Positions 10,401-18,505 of a stretch of DNA of 64,000 nucleotides are shown here, piece by piece (the first letter of the stretch is position 1; each line of letters opens with the position of its first letter). A model generated the notes under the pieces. That model was not told the DNA's origin. It saw only the letters and a program-made list of their open reading frames with translations, and did not search any database. This stretch comes from Kibdelosporangium sp. MJ126-NF4 (GTDB lineage Bacteria; Actinomycetota; Actinomycetes; Mycobacteriales; Pseudonocardiaceae): assembly GCF_000826545.1 (NCBI RefSeq), contig NZ_CDME01000005.1, positions 231,691 to 295,690 on the forward strand, in the 5' to 3' direction. The translations under genes were made by a program, and so were the position numbers.

Positions 10401-13400
10401 TGGTAGTCGAAGTCGATGGTGATCTTGCCGCTGCCGATCTCGTACGGCCCGGTGACCGTGTCGAGCCGCCCCACGCTGTCATACGACCTCAGCAGCTGCT
10501 TGCCGTTCTGGTCCGTGGTTCGGTCCGGCTGCCCGTACTTCAGGTTGTGTGTCGTGCTGGAGCGTAGCCCGAAGCTGTCCACGATGGACTCGATGTGGAC
10601 ACCGACGACGGTGTCGTAGCCGTACTCCAGCTTGTACCGCTGGCCGGTCGCGTTGGCCGGATTGGTGACCGACTTCAGGTTCCCGTCGGGGAAGTAGTCC
10701 AGGTCGGTGTTGGCCGAGGTGGTGTCGGTGAGGTACGCGCGGACTTGCCGCACCGCGCCGGTCGCGCAGTCGACGGTCGACTCACGGTGCCGCGAGGCGG
10801 CGGTGCCACGCTGGCGCAGGACGTTCGGGGTGCCGACGATGTTGCGGTCCCGGCAGGCCGGGTCGGTGGCGCTGTACCCGTAGGTGGTCTCCACGTCGTC
10901 GGCGTCGCCTGTGTCGGCGGCGTCGAACGAACGGGTGAGGTTGCCGTACCCGTCGTAGGACATCTCGGTGTAGGTGGATTTCCCTGGCGTGGCATTGCCC
11001 TCGTGGAAACGTTTGTCCACTCGGGTCAACTGCGCGAACACACTCGCGCCGCCGTCGGCGACGTCGCGGAGCTGGTAGGTGTTGACGGTCTCCTCGAACG
11101 GACGGCCCGCGCCGTCGGACTTGAGGGAGCGGGCGAGCAACCCGCGAGTGATGTGGCTGTCGGTGCGGTAGTCGTCGGTGACGGAACGGTAGAGCGAGTC
11201 ACCCGCGCCCGGGTCACGGTGCTCGGCGACGACGCGGCCGAACCCGAGGAACTCGCGTTCGAAGCGGTCGTATTTGCCCTGTTCGTAGCGATAGGTGGTG
11301 AGCTGCGTGTCCTGGCCGTCCCCCGCCTGGCCGTCGAACATGCTCGTGCGGGACAGCACCCAGCGGGATTCCGGCTGTGCCTGTGTGTTGCCGGTGCGGG
11401 CGTAGTCCATGTCGATCCGGGCACCCATCGGCCGGGCCACCGAACGCAGCAGGTTCGTCCGGCCGGTCCTGTTGGCCGCCACCACCAGCTCGTTGTCCCG
11501 TGTGGACTTCACGTGGTCGGCCAGTCCGTCGCCGTTGACGTCACGCAGGCCGATCTCGGCGCGGCCGATCCCGGTGGAGACGTCCGCGCCGGGGTTGAAC
11601 ACGAGACAGCCGATGCCGCCGCAGAAGCCGAACGTGAAGTAGACGCCGCCGCCGAGACTGGCGTTCCGGTCCACCGCGACCTCGGGGAAACCGCCGCGGA
11701 ACGGGGCCGGTGCGGTGAACCCGCTGCCGGTGTTGATCGCCACGGTGACCGGCTGCCCGGCGCCGGAGAAGACCCGGTCGGCGAGGCCGTCGCCGTTGAC
11801 GTCGGTCATGCTGGCCGTGGTCGTCGACGTGCCGACCGTCGCCGAGACGCCACCCGCGAAACCGTAGTTGTCGAGGTTGACTCCGAGGTTCACGCCGATG
11901 TTGCCGGACTGCGCGGTGTTGACCGGCCCGGCGGGCCATGGTTCGGCCTCTGCGAAGGAGTAGCCGAGGTTGAGCGAGACCTTCCCGTCTGCCTGCACCT
12001 TGTCGGGCAGGCTGTCGCCGTTGACGTCGATCAGGTCCACCTTGGTCGTCGACTGGCCGCCGCCGACGTTGCCGCCGATCCCCAGTGCGGGCATCTCCAG
12101 CCCCGCCCTGGCGGTGGTCGCGCTGCTCTCCGCGCTGGGCGCGTCGGTGCCGCTCGCGGTTCCGGCCGTCCGCGCGGGGCTGCCCGCGCTGGCCGACACG
12201 CTCACCGCGACCGAGTCGGACTCGCGGGCGTTCCCCTTCAGTTCGCCCCGGGTGGCGCCGAGACCGCCGACCATGTCGGAGTACTGGATCCCGTTCGACC
12301 CCACGACGTCCGGGAACCTGTCACCGTTGAGGTCGAGGAAGTCGACGCCACCGGCGGTGATGCCGCCCGCCACGCTGCCACCGACCGGGCCCACTCCCAG
12401 AGTGGTGGAGATCTGCAGGCTCATGCCCCGCCGGGGCACGCCTTTCGCCCCGGCCACGTCGGCGTCGGTGACCACGTCGATGGTGTCCGTGCCGTACCGG
12501 GAACTGGCCGAGGTTCCCGGAGCGACCCAGGTGTTGTCGTCGGCACCGGCCCACCGGCCCTGGGCGGGCAGCGGGACGAACACCGCGAGCCTGGGCATGG
12601 GAACCTTCGGGTTCTCCTTGAACGCGGGCAGGTCCGCCTCTTTAGGCTCCTTGGGCAGTGAATCCTTGAAGCTCTGGTCCAGCACCAGTTCGCTCTGCAC
12701 GATCGGCTTCGTCGCCCGATCACCCTGCGCCTGGTAACCGACCACACCCCAGCCGCGATACGGCTGGGCGAACGCACCCGGCTCCGCGGAGGCGGATATC
12801 GAGGCAGACGTCAGAGGCAGGAACGACGGGTTGTAGCCGACATACGCCCCCGCGCTCATCACCTCAGGCGCGTTCGCCTCCTGCGTGGCGAAGTCGAAGA
12901 ACAACTCGTCGCCCTGGGTGACCGGCACCGTCATCCGCTGCTGCGGCGGCGGTGACTCCCAGCCGCTCGGGAAGTCGATGACCTGCTTGGCCAGCAACTG
13001 GCCGCCGCGTTTCTTGACCGTGAACACCCCATGGTGTTTGTCGGTGTTCAACCCACGGCCGATGGCCGGCTGCACGAACAGCTGACCGGTCTGGGCCGCC
13101 GTCCACCCCTTCTGCGGCGTCTTCTGGTCCGACACCGGATACATGTCCAAGTCGTAGGGCGGGTTGATGACGATCGTCGGCTTGCCGTTCTCGTCGACGA
13201 CCGTCTCCACCCCCTCGGCCTGGGTGTAGTGCGCCTGGGGCACCCATTTCAACGCGCTGGGGTCGACGGTGGAGTCGGCCCGCAGCCGCCAGGACAGGGT
13301 GTCCTTCGCCGCGACCGGGATGCTCAGGTCGACCGGGGTGGTACCGGTCGACGCGGCGGGCAGCTTCGTGTTCAGCACGTCCTTGCCGTTGCGGGTGATC

Positions 13401-15685
13401 ACCACGCTCACGTCGTCGGAGGTGGCCGCGCTCTTGACCACGTCACCGGTCAGCTTCAGTGTCCCGTTCACCGGTGCGGTCACCTGTGACTGCCTGCCGG
13501 ACAGGGTGAAGTCCTTCGACGCCTGGAACACGGTGTTGCTCAACCCGTTGGCGTCCGTGCTCGCCTGCCCGGCGTAGGTGATCGTCGGGTCCCACGCCAC
13601 CGTGTCGTACATGCCGTCCAAAATGGACTGTGTACGGAAGTAGAGCGCGTCGCCCTTTTTCACCGAGATCGCGCCGACTCCGGTGGGAGCGAATTCCATG
13701 TAGTCGTTCGGGCCGATCCGCTGCGCCCACAACTCGGTGTCCTTGTGCTGGATCGTGACCCGCACGCCGTCGGCCTTGTCGTAGGCCGCGCGCTGCGGCG
13801 AGGTGTCCTTGACCAGTCGCGCCCGCCCGTCGATCCGCACCGTGCCGTCGAAGGGCGCGACCCACCGGCGCACGCTGTCCACCAACGGCGAGCTTTCCAC
13901 CGCACGGTCGAACGCGGCCCGCTGGTTGCCCACGAACGTGCCCGACGCCGTGCCACCGCCCACCGGTACTGGCGTCTGCTTGCTGTCCTCGCTGTAGGCC
14001 GGGTTGCCGTTCGCGTCCAGATACCCGAACAGCACACCGCCGTTGTTCACCAGGTCGGTGATCCCGTCGCCGTTGACGTCGGAGAGGTAGCGGTCCGACG
14101 TCGTGATCGTCGACACGACATCCAACTGTGCCGAAACCCCGGCGTAGGCCTCCACACCGGCCGTGCCCGACAGCGTCGTCTCCGAGGAGAGACCCGGCAG
14201 GCCGGACAGTTTGATCGCGGTGTCGCCGAACTTCGGCTGCCCGCCCGGCACGGCGAGGTTCGGCCGGTAGAACACCGCGCCGTCCTTGCGGAACACCTTG
14301 TCCGGCAGGTTGTCGCCGTTGACGTCAGCGAGCGCGAGCAGCCCGTCGGACATCCCGGCGTTGGCCCCGACCTTCACACCCACCGAGCCCGACTTGATCG
14401 GCAGGACCGGGTTGTACCCGACATACAAGTGCCCGCCCGCGCCCACCGACGTGGACGCCGACAACGCGCTCGCCTCACCCTCGCGGACGTTCACGCCGAG
14501 GTCGTCGTCGGCGATGCCCCAGTTGGCCGCGTCGGCGAAGCCGTTGTAGTTGCCGTCCTTGTCCCGGACATCGTCGAAGTAGTCGAACGTGTGGGTGTTG
14601 AACAGCTTGTTGTCCTCGCCGAACTGCGACACCGACGTGAGCAGCGTCTTGGCGAACGCGCCGGTCCGGTAGTTCAACTCGTAGGCGCGGACGAGATTGT
14701 TGTCCAGCTTGACCTCGACTCGGCGCAGCAGGTCCGCGGTCACCTTCTTGAATCCACCACGGGCATCGATCTGCACGTCCGCGCGACGCGGCTCACCCCG
14801 GTCGCGGTCACGCAGGAACGTCACCGAGTACCGGCCGTCGGCATCACCGCGGCCGGTGTACGTGATCCGCTGCGGATACAGGTTGCTACCCGGCACCTTC
14901 GACTTGTCGGTCCCGCCGTCGCTCACCGTGGCGTAGCGATAACGCATGACGTTGTCGTTGGTGTCACGGACTTCGCGCACCGCCCACGTGGCCACACGCC
15001 CCGCAGCATCGGCCAACGTCGTGTTGGCCGCCCCACCGAACAGCATGCGAGTGCCCTGCTTGTCGGTGACTTCCCACCAGTAGTTGGCCGGTCTGTCGCC
15101 GTGCCGCACGATCCGGTCGAACCGGCTCTCCACCCGCGCGTGGAACACCTTCTCCGCCGTACGTTTCTGCAACACACCCCGATGCGCCACCGGCGTCAAC
15201 TGCTCACCGTTCAGGACGTAGGTCTCAGTCTCCAGCCCAGCGTCGTAGCGCGGCACGCCCCACCGGGTGTCCACGCTGATCGTCGGCGCGCTGATGTCCC
15301 ACCCGACACCCAGCCAGCCGTTCGTGCCCGAGGAGTTGTAGCCCACCGCCAGCTTCGGCTCCAGCCCGGCGCGCCCCTTGGGTACCTCCAACGGATACGA
15401 CAACCGGGCGTCACCGGCGTTGTTCGCAGCGGGAGGACCGATCAGGTTCACCCCGGAACCCGGATCAGCGGCCTTGATGTCCTTGATCTGGTTGGGATTG
15501 AACGACGTGCCTTCGGGATGCTCGGGAACCGTCACCGCCGAGTCCGCACCCGTCGCCTGCCCGGTCCCACGCACCTGCACCGACGGAACAGCACCGGAAA
15601 CCGTCATGGCCAGCAACGCCGCGATAACAGCCACGCCCGTGAAGCGCGTGGTCGCCGCACGACGAACCGACACGAGGACACTCAT
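7451..15685 (-). CDS. Giant secreted RHS/YD-repeat protein with toxin-like C-terminal tail
   Basis: This is a polymorphic-toxin type RHS protein of 2744 residues. ATG 15685 is chosen because purine-rich AGAGGGGG lies eight bases upstream; an Arg-containing signal peptide with core VAVIAALLAMTVSGA follows. The N-terminal half matches SpvB/TcdB-like shells: KAGLEPKLAVGYNS-like text (GRAGLEPKLAVGYNSSGTN) and at least six FG-GAP/VCBS calcium motifs (DVNGDNLPD, DVNGDGITD, DLNGDRFPD, DVNGDSLPD and two DVNGDGLAD). YD repeats follow, and the RHS core closes with YQFTGKELDSETGLYYHGAR and NPVKLTDPTG. About 220 residues remain as a variable tail with NAFQHVYWSALLT, DAHE and MDLYNNWLGR, which resembles the DUF6973-type tail domains. 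No immunity gene is apparent downstream. The encased tail is normally the active part. Confidence 0.9.
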   Translation of the reverse strand: MSVLVSVRRAATTRFTGVAVIAALLAMTVSGAVPSVQVRGTGQATGADSAVTVPEHPEGTSFNPNQIKDIKAADPGSGVNLIGPPAANNAGDARLSYPLEVPKGRAGLEPKLAVGYNSSGTNGWLGVGWDISAPTISVDTRWGVPRYDAGLETETYVLNGEQLTPVAHRGVLQKRTAEKVFHARVESRFDRIVRHGDRPANYWWEVTDKQGTRMLFGGAANTTLADAAGRVATWAVREVRDTNDNVMRYRYATVSDGGTDKSKVPGSNLYPQRITYTGRGDADGRYSVTFLRDRDRGEPRRADVQIDARGGFKKVTADLLRRVEVKLDNNLVRAYELNYRTGAFAKTLLTSVSQFGEDNKLFNTHTFDYFDDVRDKDGNYNGFADAANWGIADDDLGVNVREGEASALSASTSVGAGGHLYVGYNPVLPIKSGSVGVKVGANAGMSDGLLALADVNGDNLPDKVFRKDGAVFYRPNLAVPGGQPKFGDTAIKLSGLPGLSSETTLSGTAGVEAYAGVSAQLDVVSTITTSDRYLSDVNGDGITDLVNNGGVLFGYLDANGNPAYSEDSKQTPVPVGGGTASGTFVGNQRAAFDRAVESSPLVDSVRRWVAPFDGTVRIDGRARLVKDTSPQRAAYDKADGVRVTIQHKDTELWAQRIGPNDYMEFAPTGVGAISVKKGDALYFRTQSILDGMYDTVAWDPTITYAGQASTDANGLSNTVFQASKDFTLSGRQSQVTAPVNGTLKLTGDVVKSAATSDDVSVVITRNGKDVLNTKLPAASTGTTPVDLSIPVAAKDTLSWRLRADSTVDPSALKWVPQAHYTQAEGVETVVDENGKPTIVINPPYDLDMYPVSDQKTPQKGWTAAQTGQLFVQPAIGRGLNTDKHHGVFTVKKRGGQLLAKQVIDFPSGWESPPPQQRMTVPVTQGDELFFDFATQEANAPEVMSAGAYVGYNPSFLPLTSASISASAEPGAFAQPYRGWGVVGYQAQGDRATKPIVQSELVLDQSFKDSLPKEPKEADLPAFKENPKVPMPRLAVFVPLPAQGRWAGADDNTWVAPGTSASSRYGTDTIDVVTDADVAGAKGVPRRGMSLQISTTLGVGPVGGSVAGGITAGGVDFLDLNGDRFPDVVGSNGIQYSDMVGGLGATRGELKGNARESDSVAVSVSASAGSPARTAGTASGTDAPSAESSATTARAGLEMPALGIGGNVGGGQSTTKVDLIDVNGDSLPDKVQADGKVSLNLGYSFAEAEPWPAGPVNTAQSGNIGVNLGVNLDNYGFAGGVSATVGTSTTTASMTDVNGDGLADRVFSGAGQPVTVAINTGSGFTAPAPFRGGFPEVAVDRNASLGGGVYFTFGFCGGIGCLVFNPGADVSTGIGRAEIGLRDVNGDGLADHVKSTRDNELVVAANRTGRTNLLRSVARPMGARIDMDYARTGNTQAQPESRWVLSRTSMFDGQAGDGQDTQLTTYRYEQGKYDRFEREFLGFGRVVAEHRDPGAGDSLYRSVTDDYRTDSHITRGLLARSLKSDGAGRPFEETVNTYQLRDVADGGASVFAQLTRVDKRFHEGNATPGKSTYTEMSYDGYGNLTRSFDAADTGDADDVETTYGYSATDPACRDRNIVGTPNVLRQRGTAASRHRESTVDCATGAVRQVRAYLTDTTSANTDLDYFPDGNLKSVTNPANATGQRYKLEYGYDTVVGVHIESIVDSFGLRSSTTHNLKYGQPDRTTDQNGKQLLRSYDSVGRLDTVTGPYEIGSGKITIDFDYHPEATVPFATTRHLDRDAGGVRDDTIDTVTFTDGLKRVLQTKKDAAVAPAPGESPQQVMTVSGRVKFDFAGRTVEQYYPVTEPKSDTNTTFNQAFDTVAPSRSSFDVLDRAVRVVLPDETTTSQAYAFGPDRAGVVRFETTSTDGNGKQRRTYQDVRELTTAVKEFNPAGGQPVIWTSYDYDPLKQVTTITDDKNNATRVEYDGLGRRTVLDSPDAGRSETRYDLANNPVAKITANLRAAARQVEYDYDHTRLKAVRYPTFPGNNVTYTYGAAGAPDNAAGRVTEIRDAAGTLARAYGPMGETTRETRTIKVGGQADRSYTTSWRFDAFNRVLQLTYPDGEVLGYDYNSGGEVTRATGTKRGDNYTYLARVDYDKFGQKVLQQTGNGVRTTYSYNAADRRLATLNSTQPNGSTFQNLGYTYDKVGNITALANTVPQGGTIGGPSKQTFGYDDLYQLTSASGQYTNKNNQQDKYTLALGYDSIHNTTSKNQSHEITGPAQSPGVTRTASFGPIEPIDEDPANPAEAQDKTTYDYAYTYGSGKPHAPNKIGPITQAYDANGNVTDTTADNGKRRQFVWDEENRLACNQDTATAVVPQTPAGCTDATVGYVYDAKGDRVVKNGDGQHLYPNRNYSERDGTGYKHIFIGDNRLTTKTVAATGHENAQSFFHADHLGSSGYVTDNQGNVTEHLEYFPFGETWVEERAGQSDTPYQFTGKELDSETGLYYHGARYYNPRTQLWNSADPALPEYLDSKLAGGITNPRNLATHTYVHNNPVKLTDPTGKSPTDRTPGADATARNMFPDSSLFDGSPKKNLGFMELTDKELSLSLRHGLNADKLMLLKGEAQTRAGQLFGGSYDYSKEDAPPDGSLGNAFQHVYWSALLTVYFNADIAKEFTDAHEMVAGNSADDKKDLQRMDLYNNWLGRIVGSAFSLDQLRRSVPNGHGYSYYYDHQPVADAVMAVINAGKAVMIDPNDGSKLQWTGPKS

Positions 15686-15798
15686 GCCCTCGACCCCCTC
15701 TGGATAACCGAGCCTGATCGGCCGGATGGACGGGGCACAGGCCCCTGGCCGCACATCTGGTCAAGGATGGAGTCGGGTCGGAGAGTTGGACAGGTCAT

Positions 15799-15824
15799 GC
15801 CACCGGCCAAATATGGCCGGTGGC
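15799..15824. promoter_or_regulatory. Inverted repeat in the RHS/reductase divergent region
   Basis: GCCACCGGCC (15799-15808) and GGCCGGTGGC (15815-15824) are perfect 10-bp arms around AAATAT. It lies about 115 bases upstream of the RHS start and 160 upstream of the reductase start, the only place for both promoters. It could be an operator or a hairpin in the RHS leader RNA. Confidence 0.5.
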
Positions 15825-15983
15825 CCGCGTCACCTACACGACCCGATAGTTGGTTTGTCGTCGCACAAAAGAGGGATCAAGCCGCCTGTCGAATAGCGCG
15901 CCCAGATCGGCACGCCTACGATTCGGCAACACTGTTACCGATGGACGGCGTGTGCGCCGCCCGTGAACGGCAAGGCGGCATTT

Positions 15984-16691
15984 GTGATCAACAAACTGGG
16001 TTTCATCGGCTGTGGCATGCTCGGCGGCGCTCTCGCCCGGCTGGCCGTCGCCGCGGGCCTGGATGTCGTGCTGAGCAACTCCCGAGGACCGGAAACGCTC
16101 GCCGACTTCGTCACCGAACTCGGCGAGCGCGCATCCGCGGCCACCGTCGCCGAGGCCGCGCAGGCCGCCGACATCGTGGTGGTGAGCATCCCCATGCGCG
16201 CCTACGGCACGCTGCCCGTGACGGCCCTGGCTGGCAAAACCGTGCTCGACACCACGAACTACTACCCGGAGTTCGACGGTCGCATCGCCGAGCTGGACAG
16301 CGGCGAACTCACCACCAGCGCCCTCCTGCAGCGCCACCTGGCCGACTCCGAAGTCGTCAAGGGCTGCAACAACATCGTCTTCCACCACCTGGGCGCGCTC
16401 GCCCGTCCCGCCGGTGCGGCCGACCGCAGCGCCCTGCCCATCGCCGGTGACCACCCCGCCGCCAAGGCCGAGGTGACACACCTGCTGGACGTGCTGGGCT
16501 ACGACACAGTGGACACCGGCACGCTCGCCGACAGCTGGCGCAGCGAACGCGACACCCCGGTCTACGGAACGCCCTACATGCCCGACGTGCCCGCGGGACT
16601 GACCGAGTCGGAAGCCGAGCAGTGGATCATCGCGTCCCCGGCGGTTCCCGCTTCCGCCCAGCGGATCAGGGAACTGGTTCGTACCGCCTGA
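15984..16691 (+). CDS. NADP oxidoreductase, coenzyme F420-dependent family
   Basis: Rossmann-fold protein related to F420H2:NADP oxidoreductase. GTG 15984 places the dinucleotide motif GFIGCGMLGGALARLA at the usual N-terminal position; GTG 15963 in the same frame would add seven residues. Further family marks are VVLSNSRGPETL after the second strand, ADIVVVSIPMRAYGTLP, KTVLDTTNYYP and a C-terminal helical part. It has 235 residues, typical for the family, and is cytosolic. Members shuttle hydride between NADPH and F420 or reduce other small molecules; the real electron partner is unknown. It stands alone, divergent from the RHS gene. Confidence 0.82.
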   Translation: MINKLGFIGCGMLGGALARLAVAAGLDVVLSNSRGPETLADFVTELGERASAATVAEAAQAADIVVVSIPMRAYGTLPVTALAGKTVLDTTNYYPEFDGRIAELDSGELTTSALLQRHLADSEVVKGCNNIVFHHLGALARPAGAADRSALPIAGDHPAAKAEVTHLLDVLGYDTVDTGTLADSWRSERDTPVYGTPYMPDVPAGLTESEAEQWIIASPAVPASAQRIRELVRTA

Positions 16692-17018
16692 ATCCTCACA
16701 CCCCAGCGGCGGTGCGCAGCTGGTCGTGGAACGAGGTAGTCAGACGAACGTGCGTCCAGTAGGCGTCAACTTTCGGAAGCCGACATCTCGGTGACCACCT
16801 CGATCCGGGTTCACTCGATCGTGGACACCTGGTCGTCACAGTGGCAGGCCGACAGGCGCCACGTGACTCGCCATTACGACCCAACGATCCGAGCATCTAC
16901 AGCGGACTCACGCGGTGTGGTCCAGCAGCGTTCACGTCGAAGCCAACAACAACACCTGACGCCAACCTCACCGCCACACCGATCAGAACACACCAGAACA
17001 CGCTCAGCACCCAGCTAT

Positions 17019-17573
17019 AACAACCCCAAGAACGGGGTGCGCCGCGACACCGCGCTGGACACGTACTTCTGGTGCGGCGGCACTGAACGCCTGCTGTGCG
17101 TGAACGAGACCAAAGCCAAGCAGTTCGCGGCGTCCGCGCCGCAGGTCGACCAGGTCCTCGTCGTGGCCAACAGCACCAAGTACGGCGGCGCGGGTGGCTC
17201 AGTGGCCACCTCCTCTGGCGGCAACGCCCAGTCCGGCGGCATCGTGGCCCACGAACTCGGCCACTCGATCGGTGGCCTTGCCGACGAGTACGACTACCCC
17301 AACGACCTCTACAGCGGTTCGGAACCGCGTGAGCCGAACGTGTCGGTGCACCCGAGCGCCACCATGACCCAGAAGCGCGTCAAGTGGTACTCCTACATTG
17401 GCAAGACCTCGCCGGACGGCGGTGTCATCGGGACCTACCAGGGCGCGTACTACCACCGGCGCGGCATCTACCGGCCGACCGAGAACTCGCTGATGCGTTC
17501 GCTCGGCCGACCGTTCAACCTGATCGGCCTCGACATCATGCGCGCGGCGATCCAGCGCAAGACAGGCGTCTGA
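17019..17573 (+). pseudogene. Remnant of an M64 (IgA peptidase-like) metallopeptidase, N-terminus lost
   Basis: The last 184 codons match the catalytic half of family M64 peptidases: NNPKNGVRRDTALDTYFWCG, TERLLCVN, DQVLVVANSTKYGGAGG, the zinc site HELGHSIGGLADEYDY (17250 on), and PTENSLMRSLGRPFNLIG. Normal members are exported and have a signal peptide and roughly 200 more residues before this block. The frame does extend upstream to 16791, but that stretch has no similarity to the family, no signal peptide and biased low-complexity composition. I read it as a 5'-truncated, probably inactive gene. The zinc ligands themselves are intact. A terminator hairpin still follows. Confidence 0.75.
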
Positions 17574-17578
17574 TCATC

Positions 17579-17608
17579 GGCGCGTCCGGCGGCCACGTCG
17601 GACGCGCC
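17579..17608 (+). terminator. Hairpin terminator after the M64 remnant
   Basis: GGCGCGTCCG (17579-17588) pairs with CGGACGCGCC (17599-17608) around a 10-base loop, six bases after the stop of the truncated peptidase. Confidence 0.75.
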
Positions 17609-17685
17609 CCCTGGCGGGCAATTCCGTCCGGGGTATTCATGGAATTCAATGGGGAAGCGTTATATCGCCGATTCGGTGGTGTCTG

Positions 17686-17711
17686 TTGACAGCGGGCAGT
17701 TGGTCTAGTCC
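17686..17711 (+). promoter_or_regulatory. Candidate promoter of the two-protease operon
   Basis: A consensus -35 TTGACA (17686-17691) is followed by TAGTCC (17706-17711) at a short 14-base spacing, or TCCACT at 17 bases, about 25 bases before the GAAGGAGG ribosome site of the trypsin-like gene. The AT-rich stretch just upstream (ATGGAATTCAATGG, TTATATCG) supports a promoter here. The exact -10 is uncertain. Confidence 0.45.
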
Positions 17712-17737
17712 ACTTCAATGCACCGAAGGAGGCTGCT

Positions 17738-18484
17738 ATGCGCCCCAGATTCCCCTGCCATACCGGTTCCCTGCTCGGCATACTCACCGCGATGGTGCTG
17801 GCATTCACGGCCGCCCCGGCCGTCGCCATGACCGGACCCGTCGTGACTCCGTCCATTATCGACGGTTCGCCCGCGTCGGAGGACTACCCGTGGATGACCG
17901 CACTGCTCGGCCCAGGCGGCGGCCAGTTCTGCGGCGGCACGTTGGTCAAACCCACCTGGGTGCTCACCGCCACCCACTGCATCCAGGGCGATCCCAGGAT
18001 CACCCTGCGGGTCGGCAGCAAGTTCCACGACTCCGGTGGTGAGGTGGCCAAAGCCGCCTATACCGTCACCGGCTCCGCCGACCTCACCCTGATCAAGCTG
18101 GACCACGCGGTGACCGCGGCCCCGTTGCCACTGGTCGACAGCACCCCGGCGGCCGGAACACCGGTGCGCGTCCTCGGCTGGGGCTCCACCTGCAAACCGG
18201 GAACATCGTGCTTCCCCAGAGATCTGCGCGAGCTGGACACCACGATCGCCCCGGATTCCGGCTGCCGGACCGTGGACCCGAACTGGGAGCTGTGCGTAGC
18301 GGCGAGCAACGGCAAAGGCGCCTGCTACGGCGATTCCGGCGGCCCATTCTTGGTCAAACTCGCCACGGGATGGCGAGTCGGCGGCTCGGCCAGCCGTCTC
18401 GGCGGCCAGGGCTGCGGCGGAACAGTGGTCTACAGCAACGTTGTCGACCAACGCGCGTTCATCGACCGTTTCACCCAAACCTGA
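17738..18484 (+). CDS. Secreted trypsin-like (S1) serine protease
   Basis: A 248-residue exported chymotrypsin-fold protease. ATG follows GAAGGAGG by five bases. The signal peptide has core LLGILTAMVLAFTAAPAVA; a short pro-segment ends at SIIDGSPA, where the classic IVGG-like mature N-terminus is replaced by IIDG. The triad is His80 (TATHC), Asp115 (ADLTLIKL) and Ser200 (GACYGDSGGP). Six or more Cys suggest disulphides. The primary specificity position cannot be fixed by eye. The subtilisin-like gene starts 21 bases downstream, so the two secreted proteases form one operon and may activate each other, as in some actinomycete protease cascades. Confidence 0.93.
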   Translation: MRPRFPCHTGSLLGILTAMVLAFTAAPAVAMTGPVVTPSIIDGSPASEDYPWMTALLGPGGGQFCGGTLVKPTWVLTATHCIQGDPRITLRVGSKFHDSGGEVAKAAYTVTGSADLTLIKLDHAVTAAPLPLVDSTPAAGTPVRVLGWGSTCKPGTSCFPRDLRELDTTIAPDSGCRTVDPNWELCVAASNGKGACYGDSGGPFLVKLATGWRVGGSASRLGGQGCGGTVVYSNVVDQRAFIDRFTQT

Positions 18485-18505
18485 TCCGGCGCGAAGGAAA
18501 CGACC

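Noticed and set aside
13745..16450. Very long open frame (about 900 codons) on the plus strand opposite the RHS gene and running into the reductase gene
   Set aside because: Typical GC-rich antisense frame: Arg/Val/His-rich composition, no family motif, no ribosome site, and it spans an obvious divergent promoter region.
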